Shown here: positions 6,166 through 15,418 of the stretch, in pieces
How positions within the stretch are numbered: position 1 is the first letter of the stretch
Layout of the letters: every line of letters begins with the position of its first letter
Assembly: GCA_003152095.1 (NCBI GenBank)
Contig: PLZI01000076.1
Span: 4,352 to 60,365, forward strand
Source: Acidobacteriota bacterium
GTDB taxonomy: Bacteria > Acidobacteriota > Thermoanaerobaculia > UBA5066
DNA length: 56,014 bases
Direction: 5' to 3'
The notes under the pieces: generated by a model
What the model was told of the DNA's origin: nothing
Seen by the model: the letters and a program-made list of their open reading frames with translations, nothing else
The model's database searches: none
Translations under genes and position numbers: made by a program

Positions 6166-8585
6166 GGCACCCCCCGCGCGACGCTTTCGGGAAAAAGCGG
6201 AAGGATGCGGCGGCCCGCGAAGAGAAGCGCGATGTCGCCGTCACGATCGGTCCGAAACGTCCGGACGCCCGCGGCTTTGAGCCGCTCCAGCACCTCGGGG
6301 GCCGGGTGGCCGAAGCGATTCCGTCGCCCCACGCCGATCAGCCCGACGCGCGGCGAGACGCGGTCGAGAAACGCCGCCGTGGTCGACGTCCGGCTCCCGT
6401 GGTGCGGCACCTTCAGGACGTCGGCCGCGAGGGACCTCTCGGACGCGACGAGGTCACTTTCGGCGAGGGCTTCGATGTCGCCGGCGAGAATCGCCGCTCG
6501 CTTCGCGAGCACGACGCGCAGCACGAGCGACCCATTGTTCTCTCCCGCGCGAGGATACGGGCCGTCCCCCGGATGGAGCACGTCGAACGAAAGGCCCGCC
6601 GCCATGAAATGCTGGCCCGCGCCGAAGCGTTCCAGCGTCAGGCCGCGCCGCGCGGCCGCCGCCTCGAACTCGTCGAGAAAGAGATTGCGCGGCGCAGCGC
6701 GAGGCAAGACGACGCGCCCGACCGGCAGCGACGCGAGCACGGCGAGAAGGCCGCGCGCGTGATCGGGATGAGGATGCGTGAGGACGACGGCGTCGAAGGC
6801 CACGGCCCCGAGGTCGGCGAGACGCGGTACCAGCCGGAGTCGCCCGAAGTCGTACTCGCGGTCGGGGCTGCCGCCGCCGTCGACGAGAACACGGCCCTCG
6901 GGCGAGACGAGGAGCCACGCGTCTCCCTGGCCCACGTCGAGCGCCTGAAGCAGCACCGTGCCCCGCTCGGCAACAACCGGCGGCGCAAGAACGAGCGCGA
7001 GCGCGACGGCGGCTGCTCCCGCGAGGGCCGCGCGCCGGAGCGCGCGCCGGCGGGTGAGGCCCGCGACGAGGAGCATCGCCGCCACGGCCGCGACCAGCGC
7101 GAACGCAGGTGTCGGGATGATCCTCACCGCGTGGAGCCGGTCGAGGGCCGCGAGAAGCGCGAGCATGACGTCCGACAGGAAGCGCAGAGGGATGATGGCG
7201 AACGCCGCCGCGGCCGGAGACAGCAACAGGAGTGGAAGGAGGAGCAGGCCCGCGAACAGAAAAAGGCTCGACAGCGGCACGACGAACGGGTTCGAGAGAA
7301 GCGCGACGGCCGGAACGACATTGAAGACGAAGAGCTGCACCGGGAGGACCGCGATCTCGGCGCCGGCGGTCGCGCCCAACGCGTTCGCGACGAGCCCAGG
7401 CACTCCGGCCCGGCGCAGGATCCGTGCGGCCGGCACGCCGAACGCCGCGAGGCCGAACACGGCCGCGAACGTGAGGAGAAATCCGACGTCGAAGAGGTTC
7501 GCGGGGTTTTCGATCAGGAGGACGGCAGCCGCGAAGCCGAGGACGTGTGCGGCTGAGGTCGGACGCCCGAGAAGGCGCGCCAGCAGGTAGAGACCGATCA
7601 TCAGGGCGGCGCGCACGACAGGCGGCCGGCCTCCGGCGAACACGGCAAACAGACCTGTCGCCACGAGCACGAGCGCGTCGCACGCGGCGAGAGACGCGCC
7701 GAGCCGTCGCGCCAACCAAGCGAGGAGCGCGGCCACGAGGCCGACCTGCAATCCGGAGATGGCGACGATGTGCGCGACGCCGCCGTCGCGGAAGGCGCTC
7801 ACGGTCGCTCCGGGCAGGTCCTGCGTCTCGCCCATCACGAGCGCGAGAAGGAGCGCGAGCGCGCCTCGTGCTTCTGGCGCGGCATCGACCAGGTTCGCGC
7901 GGACGCGCCGCTTCACGGCGGCGTGGGCGCGCGCGATCGGAGAGAGCGGCCCCGCGGGCGGGCCGAGCCATTCGACCTGTGCGGCGCTCTTGAGCGCGAG
8001 TCGCGGTTCGGCCGGCAGGTCGAAAGGCGAGCGCGCCGGGCCGCCCGTCTCCGGCAGCCGGAGCGTGCCGCGAATGCGCACACGGTCGCCGAGCTCGGCG
8101 ACGTCCGAGGGGTCCTGCTCTCCCGCGACGGTGAGAGTCAGCCCGGACTCGAGACGTAGCGCTCGTCCTTCCGAGGAGGCCGCTTCGGTGGCGAGCCGCG
8201 TCCTTCGAAGGGAGCCGCTCGCGGTCCACGGCGCGTCGATGCGGCCGGTCATCTCGAGAAGGGCGCCGTCGGCCCCCGGATCTGCCGACCGCGCGGCCAT
8301 GATCGCCTCGCGCGCCTCCCCGACCGTCCGAAGGGCCGGGAGCAGGAAGCGCTCGCGCGCGTTCCAGAAACCGGCGCTCGCGGCGAGGACCAGGAACGCG
8401 AAGACGCGAACTCCGCTTCCCCGTCGCGCGAGCGCGACTCCAGCCGCCGAAGCGATCGCCAGCGCGGCCCCGAGGGCGAGAGAAGGCGGCACGGCGAACA
8501 CGGCCGCCGCGAGGACGCCCGCCGCCAGGGCGCCGGCCAGAGGGAGCGACGGCGCTCCCGCCTCCTTGGACCAAGAGGCGCGCAT
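6162..8585 (-). CDS. comEC: ComEC/Rec2-type DNA uptake protein
   Basis: The 807-residue protein has the full ComEC layout. The first 110 residues contain membrane helices, followed by an OB-like segment. A central polytopic 'Competence' domain contains VAHIVAISGLQVGLVAALLAW and PVVRAALMIGLYLLARLLGR. From about residue 540 comes a metallo-beta-lactamase domain with THPHPDHARG and VPHHGSRTS. ComEC forms the inner-membrane channel for single-stranded DNA during natural transformation. It implies a potential for DNA uptake, but no pilus or ComEA gene lies in the window. It sits between rlmD-like and miaA genes in the same block. Confidence 0.9.
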   Translation of the reverse strand: MRASWSKEAGAPSLPLAGALAAGVLAAAVFAVPPSLALGAALAIASAAGVALARRGSGVRVFAFLVLAASAGFWNARERFLLPALRTVGEAREAIMAARSADPGADGALLEMTGRIDAPWTASGSLRRTRLATEAASSEGRALRLESGLTLTVAGEQDPSDVAELGDRVRIRGTLRLPETGGPARSPFDLPAEPRLALKSAAQVEWLGPPAGPLSPIARAHAAVKRRVRANLVDAAPEARGALALLLALVMGETQDLPGATVSAFRDGGVAHIVAISGLQVGLVAALLAWLARRLGASLAACDALVLVATGLFAVFAGGRPPVVRAALMIGLYLLARLLGRPTSAAHVLGFAAAVLLIENPANLFDVGFLLTFAAVFGLAAFGVPAARILRRAGVPGLVANALGATAGAEIAVLPVQLFVFNVVPAVALLSNPFVVPLSSLFLFAGLLLLPLLLLSPAAAAFAIIPLRFLSDVMLALLAALDRLHAVRIIPTPAFALVAAVAAMLLVAGLTRRRALRRAALAGAAAVALALVLAPPVVAERGTVLLQALDVGQGDAWLLVSPEGRVLVDGGGSPDREYDFGRLRLVPRLADLGAVAFDAVVLTHPHPDHARGLLAVLASLPVGRVVLPRAAPRNLFLDEFEAAAARRGLTLERFGAGQHFMAAGLSFDVLHPGDGPYPRAGENNGSLVLRVVLAKRAAILAGDIEALAESDLVASERSLAADVLKVPHHGSRTSTTAAFLDRVSPRVGLIGVGRRNRFGHPAPEVLERLKAAGVRTFRTDRDGDIALLFAGRRILPLFPESVARGVP

Positions 8586-8594
8586 GGCGCGCTT

Positions 8595-9980
8595 CTATCC
8601 GACTTTCCGCCGCACGAGCAAGGCGACCGTCTCGACGTGGTGGGTCTGGGGGAAGAGGTCGAGGAGCGTCAGCCGTTCGACGGCATAGTGGGTTTTCAGG
8701 CTTGCGAGGTCGCGGGCGAACGTCGGCGGATCACACGAGACCATCAGGAGATGCCGCGGTTCAAGGCGCAGGATGCCGGCGCGCACGGCGGGCGATAGGC
8801 CCGCGCGAGGCGGGTCGGCAACAAGCACGTCGATCGGAGGATTCGGAGATTTCTGCGAATGAAGGAAAGACTCCGCGGTCGAACGGATCGCGCGCGCGAG
8901 CAGCAAGCCCTCGGAATGCCAGGATTGAAGATTCTTAGAAAGGGAATGTGACGAAGACGGGTCGATCTCGACGGAGGTCACATCTCCCGCGCCCGCCTCG
9001 CGCGCGAGCTCGAGCAGCGGGCGTGTCATGAATCCCACGCCCGCATAGAGGTCGAGCCAACGGCGCGGGCGCAGCCCTTCGCGCCCCGCTCCCTCTTCCT
9101 TTCTAAGCACCGCGCGAAGCGCGGTCCGAATCTCGTCGAGAAAGGCATCGAGGAGATACAGATTCCCTTGAAAGAAAGACGAGACGGAGACGTCGAACGA
9201 TGCGCCGCCCGCGACGATCGATAGCGAGGCGGGGCCGTCGGCCCCGATCAACCGGCCGCCCGCGTCGACGACGCGAAACCCGTCGAACGGCCCCCTCCCA
9301 CTCTTCTTTACCTCCGAAGAAATTTGCAGACCTTGACCCTCGCCGAGACGCAACGCGCCGAGGCGCAGCTCGCCAAGCAGCCTGTCCCCGGAGCGGTCTT
9401 CGAGCGTCCAAAGCTCCCCTTCGAGCGAACCCATTGTGCCGAGGTGCTCGCGAATCGAGGGCAGCCGTGCGAGCAGAGCCTTCGAGACGATCTCGCACGT
9501 CTCGAGATTCGCGACGCTCTTCGAGCGGGGCGCAAAGAAGCCGACACGGCCGTCCCGGTCGAGATGCAGGCGGTTTCGCAGGCGGTAATTCCGGGCGGAC
9601 CCCAGCCAGCGCGGCTCGGGGAGATCCTCCGCGCGAAGGCCCGCGAGGCGGCGCAGCGCATCGAGGACGAGCGCCGTCTTCAGCTCCCGGTGGTGCTCGA
9701 GGCGCGCGGCCGGCCAGTCGCACCCGCCGCAGGAGGCATCCCGGACGCGCGGGCAGAGCTCGGCGGCCGGGCGACGCGCCTCGCCCGGGACGAGGACCTC
9801 TTCGAGAGCGCCGCGCACGAGACGATCCGAGGCCTCCGTCACACGCAGGCGCACGCGATCTCCCGTTAGCCCGCCCGGCACGAGTGTGACCACGCCCGAG
9901 AGGCGCGCCAGCCCTTCGCCCCCCGGCACGACCCGCTCGATCACGGCCTCGACGCGCTCGCCCGGGCGGAGCTCAGCCAT
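8595..9980 (-). CDS. RlmD/TrmA family RNA (uracil-C5)-methyltransferase
   Basis: The 461-residue protein has an N-terminal TRAM domain (about 1-60), cysteines for a 4Fe-4S cluster (C-x7-C-G-G-C, with a fourth in LETCEIV), a SAM-binding fold (LDLYAGVGFMTRPLLELA) and DPPRAGL. The catalytic segment SCDPPTFARDL is followed by HHVETV. The family methylates U1939 or U747 of 23S rRNA or U54 of tRNA; which target applies cannot be told. The spacing of the first two cysteines is two longer than the usual five. The coding sequence contains several AT-rich patches (8925-8944, 9300-9330) that encode SKNLQ and ISSE segments unlike the neighbouring codon use. Confidence 0.85.
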   Translation of the reverse strand: MAELRPGERVEAVIERVVPGGEGLARLSGVVTLVPGGLTGDRVRLRVTEASDRLVRGALEEVLVPGEARRPAAELCPRVRDASCGGCDWPAARLEHHRELKTALVLDALRRLAGLRAEDLPEPRWLGSARNYRLRNRLHLDRDGRVGFFAPRSKSVANLETCEIVSKALLARLPSIREHLGTMGSLEGELWTLEDRSGDRLLGELRLGALRLGEGQGLQISSEVKKSGRGPFDGFRVVDAGGRLIGADGPASLSIVAGGASFDVSVSSFFQGNLYLLDAFLDEIRTALRAVLRKEEGAGREGLRPRRWLDLYAGVGFMTRPLLELAREAGAGDVTSVEIDPSSSHSLSKNLQSWHSEGLLLARAIRSTAESFLHSQKSPNPPIDVLVADPPRAGLSPAVRAGILRLEPRHLLMVSCDPPTFARDLASLKTHYAVERLTLLDLFPQTHHVETVALLVRRKVG

Positions 9981-10656
9981 TGAGGAGCGTCAGCGGCGGA
10001 AACCCAGCGAGCTTCCGCACCTCGCGGCGCGTCAGCGCCTTCCGCATGCGTTCGACGACGTGGGGAACAAGACCGGCGACATCGCCCAACGCATCGCTCA
10101 CGCGCGTCTCGACCAGATTCTGGGAAGAGGAATTCATTGCTTTCAGACCCGCCCGCACGAGCGATACCTCGATTGAGGAGAGCTTGTGCTCGATTTCTTC
10201 GAATGGAAGATCCGGCGGAATCTCCTCAATTTGCTCCGCGGCCTTGTCCAACCCCAGCGCACGCAGCGCCAAGACGAGCGCGGCGAGCTTCTCACCCGTT
10301 GCGGCCGCGTCCGCGGCCGCTGTGGGGGGCGCGATCTCTTTGCCGACGAGGCCCCGGCGCTCCATCTCCCAGCGTTCGGAGACCGCGTCGGCGCAATACG
10401 CGAGGGAGGAGATTTTCCCGGCCTGCCCGCGCGCGCGGCGCCTCGCGAACGCCTCGCGCACGGCGCGCACGACCGTGTCGGCCGGCACGCCCGATTCGCG
10501 CCAGCCGCGAATCAGGCTCCAGTCCTTCGCCGACACGAGGAACGGCGTGCCGCGCTCGGCGATGAACGCATCCTCGACACGCGTCGCGTAGCCGGCCTCG
10601 TCGAGACCGGAGTCCGAAGGACGCGGCTCCGAACCGGCCTCTCCGCTTTCGCTCAT
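9973..10656 (-). CDS. Conserved-looking protein of unknown function
   Basis: I do not recognise this 227-residue protein. The ATG at 10656 is chosen over an upstream in-frame codon at 10749 because the upstream part would overlap birA. The stop overlaps the start of the methylase gene by eight bases. Residues 20-95 are helical and charged, with AYATRVEDAFIAERGTP, SAKDWSLIRGWRESGVP and GKISSLAYCADAVSERW. The second half is amphipathic helix with FEEIEHKLSSIEVSLV. There is no signal peptide or membrane segment, so it is probably cytoplasmic. The first domain has the look of a small winged-helix or replication-initiator type fold, but that is only an impression. Confidence 0.6.
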   Translation of the reverse strand: MSESGEAGSEPRPSDSGLDEAGYATRVEDAFIAERGTPFLVSAKDWSLIRGWRESGVPADTVVRAVREAFARRRARGQAGKISSLAYCADAVSERWEMERRGLVGKEIAPPTAAADAAATGEKLAALVLALRALGLDKAAEQIEEIPPDLPFEEIEHKLSSIEVSLVRAGLKAMNSSSQNLVETRVSDALGDVAGLVPHVVERMRKALTRREVRKLAGFPPLTLLNG

Positions 10657-10675
10657 GGAGAAGGTGCCGCTCCCT

Positions 10676-11461
10676 TCAAAAGAGGACGACGTCGCCGGAG
10701 ACGATCGTCTCCTCCCCGCGCCCGGTCGCCAGACGGAGCGCGCCGTCACCGTTCACGCCGCGGAAAACGCCGGACACCGAGCGACCCGCGTCCAGGACGG
10801 CCAGCGCGTCACCCGGCGCGTGCGTGGAGACGGACGCGAAGGCCTGAGGCAGAGGTTCATTCCCCGCCTCTCCGAGCGGGACGTCGAGGATGTCGAGGAG
10901 CGCCGAGAGCGGCACGACCCCGGCGAGCTTTCCGGCGGCCACTCCCGCGTCCTCGAGCGACGTGGCCTCCCTCAAGCCGCCGGCGTCGAGGTCCTTCCGC
11001 GTGCCGCGCACGTTGAGGCCGACGCCCACGACGGCCCAGCCTTCGCCCTCGGCGTTCGCGCGCGCCTCGATGAGAATGCCGCCAAGCTTCCTACGGTTCA
11101 CGAGGAGGTCGTTCGGCCATTTGAGCCTCACGTCGATGGCGAAGGCTCTGGAAAGGCCCCGAGCGAGCGCGATCCCGACCCGCACCGGCAGGCGGACGCG
11201 TTCCGGCCCCTCCGGCCACGGGACGATGACGGAAACCGCGAGGGCCCCCGGAACCGAGGTCCAGCTTCGGCCCAAGCGGCCGCGTCCGGCCGTCTGCTCT
11301 CCCGCCACGATGATCGTCGGCCGGACATCCTCGCTCTCGGCGAGCATCTTCTCCACGATCGCCTTGGCTACCTCGTTCGTGGACGGCGTCGACGGCAGAT
11401 AGATCACGTTCTCGATGTGCGTGAACGATCGGCCCTCGAGGGGATCGGCAATGCCGCTCAT
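10676..11461 (-). CDS. birA: Biotin-[acetyl-CoA-carboxylase] ligase, monofunctional
   Basis: The 261-residue enzyme carries GRGRLGR at 59-65 for biotinyl-AMP binding, KWPND at 114-118 and GVGLNVRG, the three core motifs of biotin protein ligases. The N-terminal helix-turn-helix of the Escherichia coli BirA repressor is missing, so it should only attach biotin and not regulate. The C-terminal SH3-like domain is present (GVFRGVNGDGALRLAT). It overlaps the valS stop by four bases (ATGA). Its placement in the same block as the biotin-containing carboxylase at 16333-18290 fits a shared use. Confidence 0.92.
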   Translation of the reverse strand: MSGIADPLEGRSFTHIENVIYLPSTPSTNEVAKAIVEKMLAESEDVRPTIIVAGEQTAGRGRLGRSWTSVPGALAVSVIVPWPEGPERVRLPVRVGIALARGLSRAFAIDVRLKWPNDLLVNRRKLGGILIEARANAEGEGWAVVGVGLNVRGTRKDLDAGGLREATSLEDAGVAAGKLAGVVPLSALLDILDVPLGEAGNEPLPQAFASVSTHAPGDALAVLDAGRSVSGVFRGVNGDGALRLATGRGEETIVSGDVVLF

Positions 11462-14133
11462 GCGTCCGGCGTCCCCACGAGGTTTCCGGAGAGGCGCCAG
11501 ATCCGCTCCTCGATTTCTCCGAGTTGCTGCCGGGTCTTCTCGACGACCGCGGCCGGCGCCCGCGACAGGAAGCCCTCGTCGGCGAGTCGAGCCCGAATCT
11601 TCGCCCCTTCGCCACGCAGGCGTTCCACGTCGCGCTGCAGCTTCTCTCTCTCTTCAGAAGAAATTTTCTTCTTCGGCAGGTCCACGACCAGCCCGAGTCC
11701 CGCCACGGCGTCGCGGAACGCTCCTGCGATGTCCACCTTCGAAGAAATCTCCACGGCCTTGAGCCGCGCGAGATGGCTGAGGAGCGGGACGTGACGGCGC
11801 ATTTCCTTCGAAAGGGGCCCTTCCGGCAGCTCGAGGCCGATGGCGAGCGGCTCGGTCTGGGCGAGCCCGTTTTCCGCCCGGAGGTTGCGGATCCGCGTCA
11901 CGACCGCGCGCAGCGTCTCGATCGCCTCGACCGCCGCGTCATCCGTCCACTCGGCGCGCGGCTCGGGGAACTTCTCCATGGTGAGCCGGAGGCCGTCGCC
12001 GTTCAGCGCCTCGCGGATCTCGCACGAGACGAACGGCATGAACGGGTGCAGGAGCGCGAGGGAGTCGAGCAGGACGCGCTTGAGGACGCCCCGCGTCTTC
12101 GCCTTCTCGGCTTCCGGAACGTCGGCGCCGCGGAGAACCGGCTTGATCATCTCGACGTAGCCGTCGCAGAACTCGGACCAGAAAAACTGGTAGAGCGCGT
12201 TCGCGGCCTCGTCGAAGCGGAACGCCTCGAGCGCGCCGTTCACCTTACCCGACGCGTCCGACAAGCGCGCGAGGATCCAGCGGTCCACCGTGCCGAGGGT
12301 CGTGAAGTCGAGCCGGTCCGGCGGGACGGCGGCCCCGCCCTCGAGCATCTGAAGCGCGAAACGCGCGGCGTTCCACACCTTCGTCGCAAAGGCGCGGTAG
12401 CCCGCAACGCGCGTCTTGCCGAATGGCAGGTCGCGCCCGGTGCCCGAGAGCACCGCGAGCGTGAACCGCACCGCGTCGGCCCCGAACTCGTCGCACATCT
12501 CGAGAGGATCGACGACGTTGCCTTTCGTCTTCGACATCTTCTGGCCCTTCTCGTCGCGCACGAGCCCGTGCAGGACGACGTCGGCGAACGGCGCGCGCCC
12601 GTCGAAGAAGGAGCCCGCCATGATCATCCGGGCGACCCAGAAGAAAAGGATGTCGAATGCGGTGACGAGAACGCTCGTCGGGTAGAAGCGCGCGAAGTCC
12701 GGGGTCTTCTCCGGCCAGCCGAGGACCGAAAGCGGCATGAGCCACGAGGAGAACCAGGTGTCGAGGACGTCGGGGTCGCGCCGGAGCGTCCTCGAGCTGC
12801 AGGTCCCGCATACGGCAGGATCGGGCTCGCCCGGCTTCGGCACCGTGACATGCCCGTCCGGGCAGTACCACGCGGGAATCTCGTGCCCCCACCAGAGCTG
12901 GCGCGAGATGCACCAGTCGCGAAGATTCCGCATCCACTCGTCGTACGTCTTTTTCCAGAGCTCGGGGACGAAGCGCGTTTCGCCTGCGTCCGTCGCCGCG
13001 ACGGCCCTCTCGGCGAGGGGCGCCACCTTCACGAACCACTGAAGCGAGACGAGCGGCTCGACGACCGTGTCGCAGCGCTGGCAACGCGCGAGAGGCATGA
13101 CGTAACTCTTCTCGCCGCGGCGCAAGCCGGCCGCCTCGAGATCCCGGAGCACCTTCTTCCGCGCTTCGACCCGGTCGAGGCCGGCGTACGCCGCGCCGGA
13201 CGCGGGCGTCATCTTTCCGTCGAATCCGATCACGACAATCGACTCGAGGGCGTGCCTTTTCCCCGCCTCGAAGTCGTTCGGATCGTGCGCGGGCGTGACC
13301 TTCACGACGCCCGTGCCGAACTTCGGGTCCACGAAGGCGTCGGCGATCACGGGGATCGAACGGCCCGTCAGCGGCAGCGTCACACGTTTTCCGACGAGCC
13401 CGGCATACCGCGCATCGTCCGGGTGAACGGCGGCGGCGGTGTCGCCAAGCATCGTCTCGGGCCGGGTCGTCGCGACGACGACCTCTCCCCCGCCGCCTTC
13501 GAGAGGGTAAGCGATCGACCACAGGTGAGCCGACGTCTCGACGTGGTTCACCTCGAGGTCGGAGAGCACCGTCGCGCAGCTCGGGCACCAGTTCACCATC
13601 CGCTCGGCGCGGTAAGCGAGGCCGTCGCGGTACAGCGTCGTGAAGACATGCCGCACGGCTCGCGAGCGGACCTCGTCCAGCGTGTAGTAGACGCGCCCGA
13701 AGTCGCACGACGATCCGAGGCGCCGAATCTGGTTCACGATGTCGCCGCGCCGCGCATCCGCCCACTCGCGACAGAGCGCGACAAAGGCCTCGCGGCCGAG
13801 GTCGTGCCGGGTCTTCCCGGTGCGATCCTTGAGGTCGCGCTCCACGACCATCTGCGTCGCGATACCCGCGTGGTCGACCCCGGGCACCCAGAGCACAGCG
13901 CGGCCCTGCATCCTCCTCCAGCGGCAGAGGACGTCCTCGAGCGTGCGCCCGAGGGCGTGCCCCACGTGCAGCCGCCCCGTCACGTTCGGCGGCGGAATCA
14001 CGAGCGTGTACGGAACGGCGTCAGGTCCGGCCGCCTCGGGCCGGAAGAACCCAGCGTCTTCCTGGGCGCGATACCAGCGCATCTCGAAAGAGGCGGGTTC
14101 GAAGTTTTTGCCGAGCTCGGGCCGCGTGGTCAT
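11458..14133 (-). CDS. valS: Valyl-tRNA synthetase
   Basis: The 891-residue class I synthetase has the HIGH-type motif HVGH at 56-59 (after PPPNVTGRL), an editing domain with ATTRPETMLGD, zinc-finger-like cysteine pairs (RCQRCD, VCGTCSS), WFSSWLMPL, and the KMSKT loop (GQKMSKTKGNVVDP). The C-terminal coiled-coil arm of about 65 residues is typical of ValRS and separates it from LeuRS and IleRS. The enzyme charges tRNA-Val and hydrolyses mischarged threonine. AT-rich patches occur in the arm (about 11640-11760). Confidence 0.96.
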   Translation of the reverse strand: MTTRPELGKNFEPASFEMRWYRAQEDAGFFRPEAAGPDAVPYTLVIPPPNVTGRLHVGHALGRTLEDVLCRWRRMQGRAVLWVPGVDHAGIATQMVVERDLKDRTGKTRHDLGREAFVALCREWADARRGDIVNQIRRLGSSCDFGRVYYTLDEVRSRAVRHVFTTLYRDGLAYRAERMVNWCPSCATVLSDLEVNHVETSAHLWSIAYPLEGGGGEVVVATTRPETMLGDTAAAVHPDDARYAGLVGKRVTLPLTGRSIPVIADAFVDPKFGTGVVKVTPAHDPNDFEAGKRHALESIVVIGFDGKMTPASGAAYAGLDRVEARKKVLRDLEAAGLRRGEKSYVMPLARCQRCDTVVEPLVSLQWFVKVAPLAERAVAATDAGETRFVPELWKKTYDEWMRNLRDWCISRQLWWGHEIPAWYCPDGHVTVPKPGEPDPAVCGTCSSRTLRRDPDVLDTWFSSWLMPLSVLGWPEKTPDFARFYPTSVLVTAFDILFFWVARMIMAGSFFDGRAPFADVVLHGLVRDEKGQKMSKTKGNVVDPLEMCDEFGADAVRFTLAVLSGTGRDLPFGKTRVAGYRAFATKVWNAARFALQMLEGGAAVPPDRLDFTTLGTVDRWILARLSDASGKVNGALEAFRFDEAANALYQFFWSEFCDGYVEMIKPVLRGADVPEAEKAKTRGVLKRVLLDSLALLHPFMPFVSCEIREALNGDGLRLTMEKFPEPRAEWTDDAAVEAIETLRAVVTRIRNLRAENGLAQTEPLAIGLELPEGPLSKEMRRHVPLLSHLARLKAVEISSKVDIAGAFRDAVAGLGLVVDLPKKKISSEEREKLQRDVERLRGEGAKIRARLADEGFLSRAPAAVVEKTRQQLGEIEERIWRLSGNLVGTPDA

Positions 14134-14187
14134 CGGGGAACGCGCAGGATCGCACGAGGGCGCGGGTCAGGGGAAGAGACCCGACCG

Positions 14188-15384
14188 TTATTCCGCGCTG
14201 TCCAGCTCGTCGAGGCGCTCTTTCACGAGGCGCTCGGCGAGTTCGGGCACCACGTCCCAGGCGATCTTTCGGACGATGCGGTCGCCGGAGAGCTCGAGGA
14301 CGCGCCGCGCGATGCGGTCGATGTCGTCGTCGGAGAGCCCGCCCGCGGCCGCGGAACTTGCCGAGCCCTGCGGGATGAGGCTCCTGAGGTCGGAAAGTCT
14401 CGCTTCGGCGGCAAGGGCTTCGAGATCTCCATGACTGTGCTCGCCGGGCGAAGCTGCCTCCGCGGCCTTCACGGCGGGTGAGTCCCAGAGGTCCGGCCGG
14501 GTGGCGCTGCGTCCGGACGCCTCGAAGGCGGCGATGTCTTCCTCCAGGTCGCGACGCGGCGGCTCGTCCTCGCCTTCACCAAGGTCCATCTCGTATGCCG
14601 GGGCCGACGCCTCCGGCGCAGGCAGCTCGGCTGCAAAGGCGATGGGCTCGGTGGGCAGATCGGGCGGCGCTGCCGACGCTTCTGGCGCAGGCAGCTCGGC
14701 TGCAAAGGCGATTGGCTCGGTGGGCAGATCGGGCGGCGGTTCGGTAGGCGGTTCGAGGGCAGCCGGTGGTGGAGCCGGCGGCGCCTCGTTTTCCCAGGAC
14801 ATGGAGATCGCCGAAGTCGTGTAGAAATTCCCCTCGAGTGGAGCCGGAGGCGCGGGTACCACAGCCATCCGAACGGTGGAGAACGGCGTCGGCCCGAATG
14901 GCGGGGGCTCGATGCTCTCCTCGATCGGAGGGGGTTGGGGTGGGGATGGCGGAGGCGGCGGTGGAGGTTCCGGCGCGGGAGGCGGTTCGGGGGGCGCGGC
15001 GGCCCGCTCTTCGGCGGCCTTCGTCACGAGGTCGCGCACGAGCGAGGCGAGGCCCTGTGAGTCGAAAGGCTTCGTGATGATGGAGTCGGCACCCGCGTGC
15101 TCGGCGCGCGGCTTGTCGAACGGCTCAAAGGTCCCCGTGAGGAGGACGACGGGTACGAATCGGCCCCCTGGCCGCCGCTTGACCTCCTCGCACAATTCGT
15201 ATCCGGTCCTGCCCGGCATGACGCAGTCCGCAAGGACGATGTCGGGCGAGAACGAGTCGAGAAGAGCCAGCGCCTGGTCGCCGTTACCGACGGCCTTCAA
15301 CTCGAAGTCCGTTCCCGAGAACGTCAGCTCGATGACCTTCTGAATGGTCAGACTGTCGTCCGCCAAGAGAATCCGATGCGGCAT
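14188..15384 (-). CDS. Response regulator with proline-rich repeat linker
   Basis: The ATG at 15384 has a GGAG ribosome site five bases upstream and gives a 398-residue protein. Residues 1-125 form a receiver domain: DD at 9-10, phosphoacceptor Asp53 in LADCVMPG, the TG-containing LLTGTFEPF and K in IITKPF. A linker of about 200 residues is rich in proline, glutamate and alanine and contains a tandem duplication of DLPTEPIAFAAELPAPEAS. The C-terminal 50 residues (DDIDRIARRVLELSGDRIV onward) form an amphipathic helix region seen in other receiver proteins of this type. There is no DNA-binding domain. It probably works by protein contact. No kinase is adjacent. Confidence 0.85.
   Translation of the reverse strand: MPHRILLADDSLTIQKVIELTFSGTDFELKAVGNGDQALALLDSFSPDIVLADCVMPGRTGYELCEEVKRRPGGRFVPVVLLTGTFEPFDKPRAEHAGADSIITKPFDSQGLASLVRDLVTKAAEERAAAPPEPPPAPEPPPPPPPSPPQPPPIEESIEPPPFGPTPFSTVRMAVVPAPPAPLEGNFYTTSAISMSWENEAPPAPPPAALEPPTEPPPDLPTEPIAFAAELPAPEASAAPPDLPTEPIAFAAELPAPEASAPAYEMDLGEGEDEPPRRDLEEDIAAFEASGRSATRPDLWDSPAVKAAEAASPGEHSHGDLEALAAEARLSDLRSLIPQGSASSAAAGGLSDDDIDRIARRVLELSGDRIVRKIAWDVVPELAERLVKERLDELDSAE
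14603..14737. repeat. Tandem repeat within the response regulator linker
   Basis: Two near-identical copies of 66 and 69 bases (14603-14668 and 14669-14737) lie head to tail and differ at only a few positions plus one extra codon. They encode the twice-repeated DLPTEPIAFAAELPAPEAS segment. This is a recent in-frame duplication in a linker. Confidence 0.85.
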
Positions 15385-15418
15385 TCGATCTCCTCGCAGG
15401 GGCCGTTGTCGCATGAGT

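Noticed and set aside
14134-14187. A terminator between valS and the response regulator
   Set aside because: GGGTC/GACCC can pair near 14166-14184, but there is no T-run on either strand.
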